NCBI GenBank assembly: GCA_035544215.1
Contig: DATKHY010000003.1
Span: forward strand, 310,001 to 374,000
Length of the DNA: 64,000 nucleotides
DNA from: Candidatus Binatia bacterium
Lineage (GTDB): Bacteria > Vulcanimicrobiota > Vulcanimicrobiia > Vulcanimicrobiales > Vulcanimicrobiaceae
Reading direction: 5' to 3'
Both the position numbers and the translations under genes were made by a program. The notes beneath the pieces are model-generated. The model worked only from the letters and a program-made list of their open reading frames with translations. It had not been told where the DNA came from and ran no database searches. Below are positions 24,566-32,087 of the stretch, piece by piece. Each line of letters opens with the position of its first letter. Position 1 is the stretch's first letter.

Positions 24566-25113
24566 GGGAACCGCTCGTCGAGCCAGCTGCTCACGATGGG
24601 TACGCGCACGTCGTCCCCGTTCCAGGTCTTGATGCCGTAGTAGACGCTCGCGACTAGGAAGAGCGGTACGAGCAGCGGCACGAGCGCCATCGCGGATATG
24701 CCGAGGAACGGAATCTGCGCGATTAGCGAGAGCAGCGCCCCAAAGCCAAAGATGCCAACGTTGAATCCGAGCGCCTGAATGGCTTGGCGACGCAGGGCGC
24801 GCGACTGGTTGCGATCGAGGAGCGAGATCAGCGCGAGCGGCCACAGCGGATAGCCGAGCGCGACCAGCGCGCGGCTTTCGGCGGAGTCGGGCGCCGTCGT
24901 GACGCTGGCCGTTCCGCGCACGGTCGCGGGCGCGGGGCGCGGCGGCACCGCTCCGGGAATTTGTTGGCGCGTGGCGGTAGCGGCCTCGACCTTAGCCGCG
25001 AGCCGGCAGCTGGGGCAGCCGCCGCGCTCGTCGCGGCACGTGGCGCAAATCGGCTTACCGCATTCGATGCAAGGCGCTGCCGACGGTACGTTCGAGTGAA
25101 AGTAGCAGTCCAT
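24541..25113 (-). CDS. Zinc-ribbon (B-box-like) membrane protein, DUF4870-like
   Basis: This 190-residue protein has an N-terminal cysteine-rich finger C15-C18...C24-C27...C34-C37 (PCIECGKPICATCRDERGGCPSC) like rhomboid-associated B-box zinc fingers. A proline-rich linker follows, then two or three membrane segments (ALVALGYPLWPLALISLLDR, FGFGALLSLIAQIPFLGISAMALVPLLVPLFLVASVYYGI). The arrangement of helices and the ALRRQAIQALGFN motif resemble DUF4870. Function unknown. The ATG at 25113 is chosen because it starts just before the zinc motif; an upstream extension would run into the 5' region of the ABC exporter. Confidence 0.65.
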   Translation of the reverse strand: MDCYFHSNVPSAAPCIECGKPICATCRDERGGCPSCRLAAKVEAATATRQQIPGAVPPRPAPATVRGTASVTTAPDSAESRALVALGYPLWPLALISLLDRNQSRALRRQAIQALGFNVGIFGFGALLSLIAQIPFLGISAMALVPLLVPLFLVASVYYGIKTWNGDDVRVPIVSSWLDERFPQGDTNSR

Positions 25114-25201
25114 TTTGGTTCGTGCAATCCTCCGCACCCTCACGTACCGGGTCGCACTAGGGCAGGTTTCACCGCCGGTGGGCCGCAAGTGCGTGCGGCG
25201 G

Positions 25202-26959
25202 ATGAGCCGCCGCTCGATATTGCACCGCCTGGCGCGTGAGGCGCGCCCGTACTATCCGCGCATCGCGCTGGCGATGGGAATGGGCGTGCTGGCCGGCGTG
25301 CTATCCATCGTCCCGCCGCTGGCGTTCCGGATCATCATCAACCAGGTACTCGTTCCTCGGTCCGGCCATCCGCCGGACCTTAGGGCGCTCTACCTGTCCC
25401 TCGGGTTCACGGCAGTCGCGCTGGTCCTCGCCAACGCGGCGATCTACGGCCAGACCTACCTGACCGCGTGGAGCGGTCAGCACCTCGTCGCGAGGCTGCG
25501 GGTACGGCTGTTCGAGCGCATGCTCAACTTGCCGCTCGGGGAGTTCGACAAGTGGCGCCCAGGCGAACTGATCGCCCGGTTCGCGACGGACCTGCAGATC
25601 ATGATCGACGCGGTGAGCGTGTCGGTGCCCCAGCTCGTCGTGGCGCTGGCCACGTTCATCTCGTCGTTTGCGACGATGATCTATCTCGACTGGCTGCTGA
25701 CGCTCTCGCTCGTGCTCGTCGCGCCTGTCCTCTCGTTCGCCGTGTCGAATTTCCAGCGCCTCATTGCCGCCGGCACGCATCGCGCCCAGCAGCGCATCGC
25801 GGATCTCACCGCAAATCTCTCCGAGATCCTGCAAGGCCAGCGCGTCGTCAAATCCTTCGGCCGCGAGCAGTTCGAGGTGCGGCGGTTCCGCGGCCGCAAC
25901 GACGATTTCTTCGGTGCGTACATGAAGCTGACGCAGTTCATCCAGACACAGCCGCTCGTCATCTCGACGATCATGGTGGCGGCGGTGGTGGCGATCATGT
26001 GGCTCTCGGTGCGCGAGGTTCTCGTGGGCCGGCTCGACATCGGCAAGGTCTTCATGTACTGGGGACTACTGGTGAACCTGATGAACCCCATGAATCGCGT
26101 GGCCGCGTTCTTCGGCGACATCGCCAAGGCGATTGTGGGCGCCGGCCGCGTCTTCGAGCTGCTCGATCTGCCGGTCGAGGTGCGGGACGAGCCCGGCGCG
26201 ATCGCGTTACCCGCGGTGCGCGGGCGCATCGAGTACGCGGACGTGACGTTCCGTTACAACCCGGCGGAACCTCCGGCCCTTCGGCACGTCAACGCGACGA
26301 TCGAGGCAGGCGAGATCGTCGCGCTCGTCGGCCCGTCGGGCGCGGGCAAGACGACGCTCGCGAACCTCGTGCCGCGCTTCTACGAGCCACAGGAAGGGAG
26401 GCTGCTGCTCGACGGCATCGACGTCGCGAAGGTTAGGCTGTCGGATCTGCGAGCCGCGATCGCCATCGTGCCGCAGGACGTGCAGCTGTTTCGTACGTCG
26501 ATCCTGGAGAACATTCGCTACGGCAGGATCGGCGCGACCGAGGCCGAGGTTCGAGCCGCCGCGGCCGACGCGAACGTCGACGAGTACGTGCAGACATTTC
26601 CGGAAGGCTACGCGACCGAAGTGGGCGAGCGCGGCGTGCGGCTCTCCGGTGGTCAGCGCCAGCGCATCGCGATCGCGCGCGCGGTGCTGCGGGATCCGCG
26701 CATCTTGATTCTCGACGAAGCTACGAGCGCGCTCGACAGCCACTCCGAGGCGATGATCGAGGAAGCTCTCGACCGGCTCCTCCCCGGGCGTACGACGCTC
26801 ATCATCGCGCATCGTCTCTCCACGATCCGCCGCGCGCACCGCGTTTTGTTCATCGAGGCCGGACGCGTGATCGAGATGGGGACGCACGACGAGCTGCTCG
26901 CGAAGGGCGGTCCCTACGCGCGCCTGCACGCGGCGCAGTTTTCGTTTAAGGCGCCTTAA
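25202..26959 (+). CDS. ABC transporter ATP-binding/permease fusion (MsbA-like exporter)
   Basis: This 585-residue half-transporter has an N-terminal six-helix permease domain (about 20-310) and a C-terminal ATPase. The ATPase has Walker A GPSGAGKT at 377-384, signature LSGGQ at 481-485, Walker B ILILDE at 501-506 and an H-loop in IIAHRLST. It probably homodimerises to flip lipids or export a hydrophobic substrate, as MsbA and drug exporters do. Substrate is not evident from neighbours. The ATG at 25202 gives the natural MSRRSILHRLAREARPYYPR start; the earlier in-frame start at 25115 is unneeded. About 90 bases lie between it and the divergent zinc-ribbon gene. Confidence 0.92.
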   Translation: MSRRSILHRLAREARPYYPRIALAMGMGVLAGVLSIVPPLAFRIIINQVLVPRSGHPPDLRALYLSLGFTAVALVLANAAIYGQTYLTAWSGQHLVARLRVRLFERMLNLPLGEFDKWRPGELIARFATDLQIMIDAVSVSVPQLVVALATFISSFATMIYLDWLLTLSLVLVAPVLSFAVSNFQRLIAAGTHRAQQRIADLTANLSEILQGQRVVKSFGREQFEVRRFRGRNDDFFGAYMKLTQFIQTQPLVISTIMVAAVVAIMWLSVREVLVGRLDIGKVFMYWGLLVNLMNPMNRVAAFFGDIAKAIVGAGRVFELLDLPVEVRDEPGAIALPAVRGRIEYADVTFRYNPAEPPALRHVNATIEAGEIVALVGPSGAGKTTLANLVPRFYEPQEGRLLLDGIDVAKVRLSDLRAAIAIVPQDVQLFRTSILENIRYGRIGATEAEVRAAAADANVDEYVQTFPEGYATEVGERGVRLSGGQRQRIAIARAVLRDPRILILDEATSALDSHSEAMIEEALDRLLPGRTTLIIAHRLSTIRRAHRVLFIEAGRVIEMGTHDELLAKGGPYARLHAAQFSFKAP

Positions 26960-26996
26960 GGGGCGCCGAAGCCGGGAATCGACGAGCGCGGGGCGA

Positions 26997-27059
26997 AGAG
27001 GCCGCAAATCCAGGGGACATCCTCCTTGAAGTTCCCCCTTTTGAGTGATGGGTGCCTCT
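26997..27059 (+). promoter_or_regulatory. Candidate structured leader of cysC-sat
   Basis: AGAGGC (26997-27002) can pair with GCCTCT (27054-27059), enclosing an AGGGGAC...GTTCCCCCT arm, in the 130-base stretch between the ABC gene and the TTG start of cysC. An outer stem enclosing a multi-part loop before a biosynthetic operon resembles riboswitch or attenuator layout. The bases do not match SAM-I, TPP, cobalamin or c-di-GMP consensus by eye. Confidence is low. Confidence 0.3.
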
Positions 27060-27089
27060 GAAATCCAGCCTCCCAGAAAGGAACTCCAG

Positions 27090-27656
27090 TTGAACCAGGG
27101 ATTCACCGTGTGGCTTACCGGTCTGTCCGGCGCGGGTAAGAGCACGATCGCGGAACGGCTTGCTCCCGAGTTGAGCGCGCGCGGCTGCAGCGTCGAGGTG
27201 CTCGACGGCGACGAAGTCCGGACTCATCTCTCGAAGGGTTTGGGATTCAGCCGTGAGGATCGCGACATCAACATCGGTCGCATCTCATTCGTCGCGTCGT
27301 TGCTCGTGCGGCACGGCGCGGCCGTGATCACCGCGGCGATTTCGCCGTACGCGCAGGCGAGAGCCGACGCGCGCAAGCGAATTGGAAACGAGCGTTTCGT
27401 GGAAGTTTACGTGCGCTGCTCCCTGGACGAGCTCGTTCGGCGCGACGTCAAGGGTCTGTACGCCAAAGCGCTCGCCGGCGAGGTGCAGCACTTCACCGGC
27501 GTCTCCGATCCGTACGAGGCTCCCGAGCATCCCGACGTCATCGTGGACAGCGAGGTAGAAACGGTCGAGGAGAGCGTCTCGAAAATCCTTTCCGAGCTCA
27601 TGCAGCGCGGCTACCTAAACGCCGGCGCGCCGGCCCGCATTGAAGGGGTGTTATGA
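27090..27656 (+). CDS. cysC: Adenylylsulfate (APS) kinase
   Basis: CysC phosphorylates adenosine 5'-phosphosulfate to PAPS in sulfate assimilation. The 188-residue protein has Walker A GLSGAGKS near residue 11, [46 protein letters not shown] and [16 protein letters not shown], all family hallmarks. The TTG at 27090 is preferred because AAAGGA lies seven bases upstream and the protein then begins [13 protein letters not shown] as in other single-domain CysC. ATG 27048 would add 14 residues and lies in a possible leader stem. The stop overlaps sat (ATGA). Confidence 0.92.
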   Translation: MNQGFTVWLTGLSGAGKSTIAERLAPELSARGCSVEVLDGDEVRTHLSKGLGFSREDRDINIGRISFVASLLVRHGAAVITAAISPYAQARADARKRIGNERFVEVYVRCSLDELVRRDVKGLYAKALAGEVQHFTGVSDPYEAPEHPDVIVDSEVETVEESVSKILSELMQRGYLNAGAPARIEGVL

Positions 27657-28798
27657 TCGCTCCTCACGGCGGAAAACTGATCAATCGATTCGCCGATTCG
27701 CGACAGGCCGAGTCCGAGCTGCGTGAGAGCGCGAAGAGGCTTCGCAGCCTCACGCTTACCGGTCGCGAGCTCAACGATCTCGGGCTGATCGGCAACGGTG
27801 CCCTGAGCCCGCTGACCGGGTTCATGACGCGCAAAGACTACGGGCCCGTCGTCACATCGATGCGCTTGGAGAACGGATTGCCGTGGAGCATTCCCGTGGT
27901 TCTCGCCGTGGACCGCGATGAGGCGCCTGTCGCCGGCACGAGCGCGGCGCTCTACGACGGCGACGGCACATTGCGCGGTGTCATCGACGTCGAGGACGTC
28001 TTCGAGTACGACAAGCTAAACGAGGCGCGCAACGTTTATCGCACCGAAGAAGAGAAACATCCGGGCGTCGCCGCGCTCCTAGCGCGCAAGGACGTTCTGG
28101 TCGGCGGCCCGGTATCGCTGCTTCCGGTGCGAACCGATCCGGAGAGCCTTTCGCCCGCGCAGACACGCGCGGAGTTCGAGCGTCGCGGCTGGAAGACGAT
28201 CGTGGGCTTTCAAACGCGCAACCCCGTGCACAGGGCGCACGAATACATTCAGAAGTGTGCGCTCGAAACCGTCGACGGACTGCTCCTGCACCCGCTCGTC
28301 GGCGAGACCAAGAGCGACGACATTCCCGCCGAGGTCCGGATGCGCTGCTACCGGGCGCTGTTGGAGAATTATTACCCCGCCGACCGCGTGCTGCTCAGCA
28401 CGCTGCCGGCAGCGATGCGCTACGCCGGTCCGCGCGAGGCGATCTTCCACGCCATGATGCGCAAGAATCACGGTTGCACGCACTTCATCGTCGGCCGCGA
28501 TCACGCGGGCGTCGGAAGCTACTACGGAACCTACGACGCGCAGAAGATGTTCGACGAGTTCACGCCGGAAGAGCTCGGCATCACGCCGCTGAAGTTCGAG
28601 AACAGCTTCTACTGCCGGCGTTGTCAGTCGATGGGCTCCAGAAAGACGTGCAGCCACGATCCCGAGAACCACGTCACGCTGAGCGGCACGCAGGTGCGCC
28701 AGATGCTCCGCGACGGCCAGCTGCCGCCGCCGGAGTTCTCGCGGCCGGAGGTCGCGCAGATCCTGATCGAGGCTTCGCGGGAGACGGCCTCAGCTTAG
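27653..28798 (+). CDS. sat: Sulfate adenylyltransferase (ATP sulfurylase)
   Basis: Sat activates sulfate with ATP to APS, feeding CysC encoded just upstream. The 381-residue homomeric type has [11 protein letters not shown] at 187-197 (the HxGH-like catalytic site), [12 protein letters not shown] and a C-terminal Cys/His zinc site [16 protein letters not shown]. It lacks an APS-kinase-like extension, which fits the separate cysC gene. The ATG at 27653 overlaps the cysC TGA. The 3' end shares TTAG with the convergent VOC gene. Confidence 0.95.
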   Translation: MIAPHGGKLINRFADSRQAESELRESAKRLRSLTLTGRELNDLGLIGNGALSPLTGFMTRKDYGPVVTSMRLENGLPWSIPVVLAVDRDEAPVAGTSAALYDGDGTLRGVIDVEDVFEYDKLNEARNVYRTEEEKHPGVAALLARKDVLVGGPVSLLPVRTDPESLSPAQTRAEFERRGWKTIVGFQTRNPVHRAHEYIQKCALETVDGLLLHPLVGETKSDDIPAEVRMRCYRALLENYYPADRVLLSTLPAAMRYAGPREAIFHAMMRKNHGCTHFIVGRDHAGVGSYYGTYDAQKMFDEFTPEELGITPLKFENSFYCRRCQSMGSRKTCSHDPENHVTLSGTQVRQMLRDGQLPPPEFSRPEVAQILIEASRETASA

Positions 28799-29166
28799 GC
28801 GGCATTTTCATGCGCGGGCGGCCGGCGTTGATGCAGGGCAAACCGGTTGCCCTCGGGGTCGCGCGCGAAGCAGCTGGAGCACGCCGGAAACTCGTAGATC
28901 TCGCTGACTTCGACGCCGGCGGCCTGCAGGCGCTCGCGCATCGCCTGCATGTCGTCGACCTCGAAGGCCGCGCCCGTCGACGCACCCGGCTCGAACCCGA
29001 GACCTTCGCCGTTTCCGACTCCAAAGGTTGTGTTGCCGACGTTGAACTCGATCCAGTGATCGCCGAACGCGTCGCCGGGGACCAAACCCAGGATGTCGCG
29101 ATAAAAGTCGCGTGCACGCGGCACGTCTCGGACGGAATAGGCGACGAACGCGATGTCTTTGACCAT
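28795..29166 (-). CDS. VOC family (glyoxalase-like) protein
   Basis: This 123-residue protein has two beta-alpha-beta-beta-beta modules of the vicinal oxygen chelate fold: [27 protein letters not shown], and later [14 protein letters not shown]. Metal ligands are plausible at the DHWIEF histidine and the EGNRFALHQ acidic residues, but the class of reaction (lyase, dioxygenase or resistance protein) cannot be settled. It is transcribed alone against sat and away from csrA; the 116-base divergent gap shows no clear promoter. Confidence 0.8.
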   Translation of the reverse strand: MVKDIAFVAYSVRDVPRARDFYRDILGLVPGDAFGDHWIEFNVGNTTFGVGNGEGLGFEPGASTGAAFEVDDMQAMRERLQAAGVEVSEIYEFPACSSCFARDPEGNRFALHQRRPPAHENAA

Positions 29167-29282
29167 TGGCGAATCCTCCCGAAGCCGTCGCTGGCTTCAT
29201 TGGCGCGCGAGGGGCAACCTCCAGCGCTGCGCGAAGAGCACGTTCCCGCTAACGGGTCACGGTCAGCCAGGGAGGGCGTCTA

Positions 29283-29486
29283 GTGCTCGTGCTCAGCCGC
29301 AAGGCTAATCAGTCGATCACGATTGGAAGCGACATTCGCATCGTGGTCGTCGAGCTAGAGCGCGATCACGTAAAACTCGGGATCGAGGCCCCGCGCGGAC
29401 TGCGCGTGCGCCGTTCCGAAGTCCCCGCGAGCCCGGTAGGAAAACAATCGGACGCCGATAATCCCCGTGATGCCGGCGGTGGCTAA
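29283..29486 (+). CDS. csrA: Carbon storage regulator CsrA
   Basis: CsrA is a small dimeric RNA-binding protein that controls translation by covering GGA motifs in leaders. The 67-residue protein begins VLVLSRKANQSITIG and has ...VVVVELERDHVKLGIEAPRGLRVRRSEV-like strands with the conserved RNA-contact residues (R6, and the VRRSEV arginines). The GTG start is preceded by GGGAGGG at good spacing. The C-terminal 15 residues are Gly/Asp-rich and variable. No flagellar genes, its common neighbours, are in the window. Confidence 0.92.
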   Translation: MLVLSRKANQSITIGSDIRIVVVELERDHVKLGIEAPRGLRVRRSEVPASPVGKQSDADNPRDAGGG

Positions 29487-29547
29487 GTGTAGGCAACCGA
29501 GCGTCGGCACGGCTGGCGGGAACAGCCCGCCGGTCCAGTGGAATGTT

Positions 29548-29557
29548 GACCTAGGTC
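29548..29557. promoter_or_regulatory. Palindrome GACCTAGGTC upstream of TauE/SafE gene
   Basis: A perfect 10-bp palindrome lies 28 bases before the GTG of the TauE/SafE permease, next to TTGACC (29546-29551) that could be a -35 element, although no matching -10 is seen at 17 bases. It may be an operator for a sulfur-responsive regulator. The evidence is positional only. Confidence 0.3.
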
Positions 29558-29585
29558 TATCAAATGCCGAGGAGATGACTCCCCC

Positions 29586-30377
29586 GTGAATCTCAGCTAC
29601 GTTCTCGTCGGTTTCGTCGTCGGCGCGTGTACCGCGTACAGCGGTGTAGGCGCCGGCGCGATCACGACGCCCCTTCTCATCTTTCTCGGGGTCGGCACGG
29701 ATAAGGCGATCGGCTCCGACCTGTTGTTCGCCCTCGTCACCCGCATGGTCGCGATGGTCGCTCACGTTCAGAAGCGGACGGTCCAGGGCTCCGTGCTGTG
29801 GCGGCTTTCGATTGGCGGACTTCCCGGCGCGATCATCGGCGTGATCGTCAGCGCCCACCTGCATCGCACGCTACACGTGCATGCGCTCGATAACGTCTTG
29901 CGCATCGCCGTGGCGGCGGCGCTGCTCGTCTCCGCGGCGGGGATCATCTTCAATCGGCGCCTTGCGGGCGACATGCCCGCCGACGGCGATCCGAAGCAGT
30001 TGCCGAGCCTGCGGCTCGCGGCGATCGGGTTCTTCGTCGGCCTGACCGTGAGCATCACGTCGATCGGCGCGGGGTCGCTGACGCTGCCGCTGCTCCTGCT
30101 CGTGGCGCCGGTCGTCGCGCTGCGCCGGCTCGTGGGTACGGATTTAGCCTTCGCCGTAGTCGTGCTCGTGCCGTCGCTGCTGGGTCACTGGCGGATCGGC
30201 GACGTCAATCCGGTGATCGCCGGATCGCTGCTGCTCGGGTCGATTCCCGGCGTCTTCGTCGGTTCGCACTTGGTGACGCGGCTTCCCGAACGCTGGTTCC
30301 GCAGCGCGCTCGCCGGCGTGCTCGTCATCGTCGCGCTCGCGCTACTGCCGATCAACCTTCATCTGCCGCACTCTTAG
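29586..30377 (+). CDS. TauE/SafE family permease (putative sulfite/sulfonate exporter)
   Basis: This 263-residue polytopic membrane protein has eight or so predicted helices in two homologous halves: YVLVGFVVGACTAYSGVGAGAITTP in the first and FFVGLTVSITSIGAGSLTLPLLLL in the second. These are the characteristic TauE/SafE repeats (glycine-rich, with an internal GVGxGxxxxP pattern). Members export or import sulfite, sulfoacetate or related anions. Proximity to cysC-sat supports a sulfur role but is circumstantial. The GTG has GAGGAG eleven bases upstream. Its 3' end overlaps rfbA by 26 bases. Confidence 0.87.
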   Translation: MNLSYVLVGFVVGACTAYSGVGAGAITTPLLIFLGVGTDKAIGSDLLFALVTRMVAMVAHVQKRTVQGSVLWRLSIGGLPGAIIGVIVSAHLHRTLHVHALDNVLRIAVAAALLVSAAGIIFNRRLAGDMPADGDPKQLPSLRLAAIGFFVGLTVSITSIGAGSLTLPLLLLVAPVVALRRLVGTDLAFAVVVLVPSLLGHWRIGDVNPVIAGSLLLGSIPGVFVGSHLVTRLPERWFRSALAGVLVIVALALLPINLHLPHS

Positions 30378-31107
30378 ATCCCTCGAGCTCTGCACGCTCG
30401 CGAGCGATCAGCTCGCCGGCGCGGAAGAGACTCTCGAACGTTCCCGCGTCGCTCCACCAGCCCTCGAGCACGTCGTAATCGAGGCAGCCCTCGCCGATGT
30501 AACAGTTGTTCACGTCCGCGATCTCCAGCTCGCCGCGGGCCGAGGGTTTGAGCGTCCGGACGAAGTCGAAGACGCGGGCGTCGTACATGTAGAGACCGGT
30601 GACGGCGTAGCGGCTTTTCGGCTGCGCCGGTTTCTCCTCGACGGCGACGATGCGCTCGCCGTCGAAGACCGGGACGCCGAAGCGCTGCAACTCGTCGACT
30701 TCCTTCAGCAATATGCGCGCTCCGGATGGCTGATCTGCGAAGCGGCGCACGTAGGGTTCGATGCTGTGTTGGAAGATGTTGTCGCCCAGAATCACGACGA
30801 TCCGCTGGCCGTCGGCGAAATGTTCGCATAGGCGCAGCGCGTCGGCGATGCCGCCCTCGCCTTGCTGGTACGCATAATAGATGCCGCGCAGGCCAAAATC
30901 GGCACCGTTGCCGAGCAGGCGCAGGAAATCGCCCGCGGAGTTTCCGCCCGTCACGATCATCACTTCGCGAATGCCCGCGGCGCAGAGCGTCTGTAGCGGA
31001 TAGTAGATCATCGGCCGGTCGTAGACAGGAAGAAGATGCTTGTTCGTCACTTTGGTCAGCGGATGCAGCCGCGTGCCGAGCCCCCCGGCCAATATCACAC
31101 CCTTCAT
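30352..31107 (-). CDS. rfbA: Glucose-1-phosphate thymidylyltransferase
   Basis: RfbA/RmlA makes dTDP-glucose from glucose-1-phosphate and dTTP. The 251-residue protein has the nucleotidyltransferase start GVILAGGLGTRLHPLTKVTN, with LLPVYDRPMIYYPLQ, VVILGDNIFQ (metal site) and a C-terminal CYIGEG...EGWWSDAGTFESLF. It is somewhat shorter than E. coli RfbA (about 290). The ATG at 31107 overlaps the rfbB stop. The pair is last in a - strand operon headed by a LuxR-family regulator. rfbC and rfbD are not in the window. Confidence 0.93.
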   Translation of the reverse strand: MKGVILAGGLGTRLHPLTKVTNKHLLPVYDRPMIYYPLQTLCAAGIREVMIVTGGNSAGDFLRLLGNGADFGLRGIYYAYQQGEGGIADALRLCEHFADGQRIVVILGDNIFQHSIEPYVRRFADQPSGARILLKEVDELQRFGVPVFDGERIVAVEEKPAQPKSRYAVTGLYMYDARVFDFVRTLKPSARGELEIADVNNCYIGEGCLDYDVLEGWWSDAGTFESLFRAGELIARERAELEGSKSAADEG

Positions 31108-32078
31108 GGGATGGACGTCGCTTTGAGAGGACGCCACCATGACTCGTTGGCGCGATACCACGCGACCGTTTGAGCAATTCCCTCGGCGAAGGGAATCTGC
31201 GGCTTCCAGCCCAGGCCGTGGAGCTTCGTCGCGCTGACGGAGTAGCGGCGATCGTGACCCGCGCGATCCGTGACGTGGTTGACGTGCGTTTCCATCGAGC
31301 GCCCGCAGAGACCCAGCAGCACGCGGGTCAGCTCGAGATTCGTGCGCGGCGCACTGCCCGCGACGTTGTAGACGTTTCCCGGAGCTCCGCGTTCGAGCGC
31401 GTGGAGGATCGCGTTCGCGTGATCTTCGACGTGCAGCCAGTCGCGAATCTGCAGGCCGTCGCCATAGACGGGCACGGGCCGGTCGTCGATCAAGTTCGTG
31501 ACGAAGAGCGGGACGATCTTCTCGGGGTATTGATTGGGGCCGTAGGTGTTGCTGCCGCGCGTGATGAGGACGGGTACGCCGTACGTCACGTGGTAGGCGA
31601 GCGCCATGAGATCCGCCGCCGCCTTGCTGGCGGCGTACGGGCTGCGCGGCGCGACCGGATCGGTCTCGAGGGATTCGCCGCGCGCGACATCGCCATATAC
31701 CTCGTCGGTCGATACTTGGAGGAAGCGCGACACGGCCAGCTCGCGCGCGACCTCGAGCAGCACGAGCGTCCCGAGCGCGTCCGTGCGCAAGAACTCTTGG
31801 GGGGCGAGAATGGAGCGATCGACGTGCGTCTCCGCGGCGAAGTTCAGGATCGCATCTGCGCCGCCCGCCAGCGCCGCGCGCACGGCGCCGGCATCGCAGA
31901 CATCGCCCTTGACGAAGCGGTAGCGCGGATCCGCTTCGACGTCGCGCAGGTTCTCCGGATTGCCCGCATAGGTAACTGCATCGAGATTTACGATTTCGAC
32001 GTTCGGACGATTGCGCAGCGCAAGCCGAATGAAATGAGAGCCGATGAACCCGAGCCCCCCGGTGACGAGCCAGCGCAT
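31104..32078 (-). CDS. rfbB: dTDP-glucose 4,6-dehydratase
   Basis: RfbB converts dTDP-glucose to dTDP-4-keto-6-deoxyglucose, a branch point for rhamnose and other deoxysugars. The 324-residue short-chain dehydrogenase has the NAD motif TGGLGFIGS at 7-15, AETHVDRSI, the catalytic STDEVYGD, and YAASKAAAD (YxxxK). The RGSNTYGPNQYPEKIVPLFV segment is specific to this family. It overlaps rfbA (ATGA) and starts nine bases after the regulator gene, so all three are probably one transcript. Confidence 0.94.
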   Translation of the reverse strand: MRWLVTGGLGFIGSHFIRLALRNRPNVEIVNLDAVTYAGNPENLRDVEADPRYRFVKGDVCDAGAVRAALAGGADAILNFAAETHVDRSILAPQEFLRTDALGTLVLLEVARELAVSRFLQVSTDEVYGDVARGESLETDPVAPRSPYAASKAAADLMALAYHVTYGVPVLITRGSNTYGPNQYPEKIVPLFVTNLIDDRPVPVYGDGLQIRDWLHVEDHANAILHALERGAPGNVYNVAGSAPRTNLELTRVLLGLCGRSMETHVNHVTDRAGHDRRYSVSATKLHGLGWKPQIPFAEGIAQTVAWYRANESWWRPLKATSIP

Positions 32079-32087
32079 GGCCTCGCT

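Noticed and set aside
26997-27089. SAM, TPP or fluoride riboswitch before cysC
   Set aside because: A few bases recall TPP (GGGTGC) and fluoride (GTGATGG) elements, but the conserved cores are absent. It is kept only as an unassigned leader.
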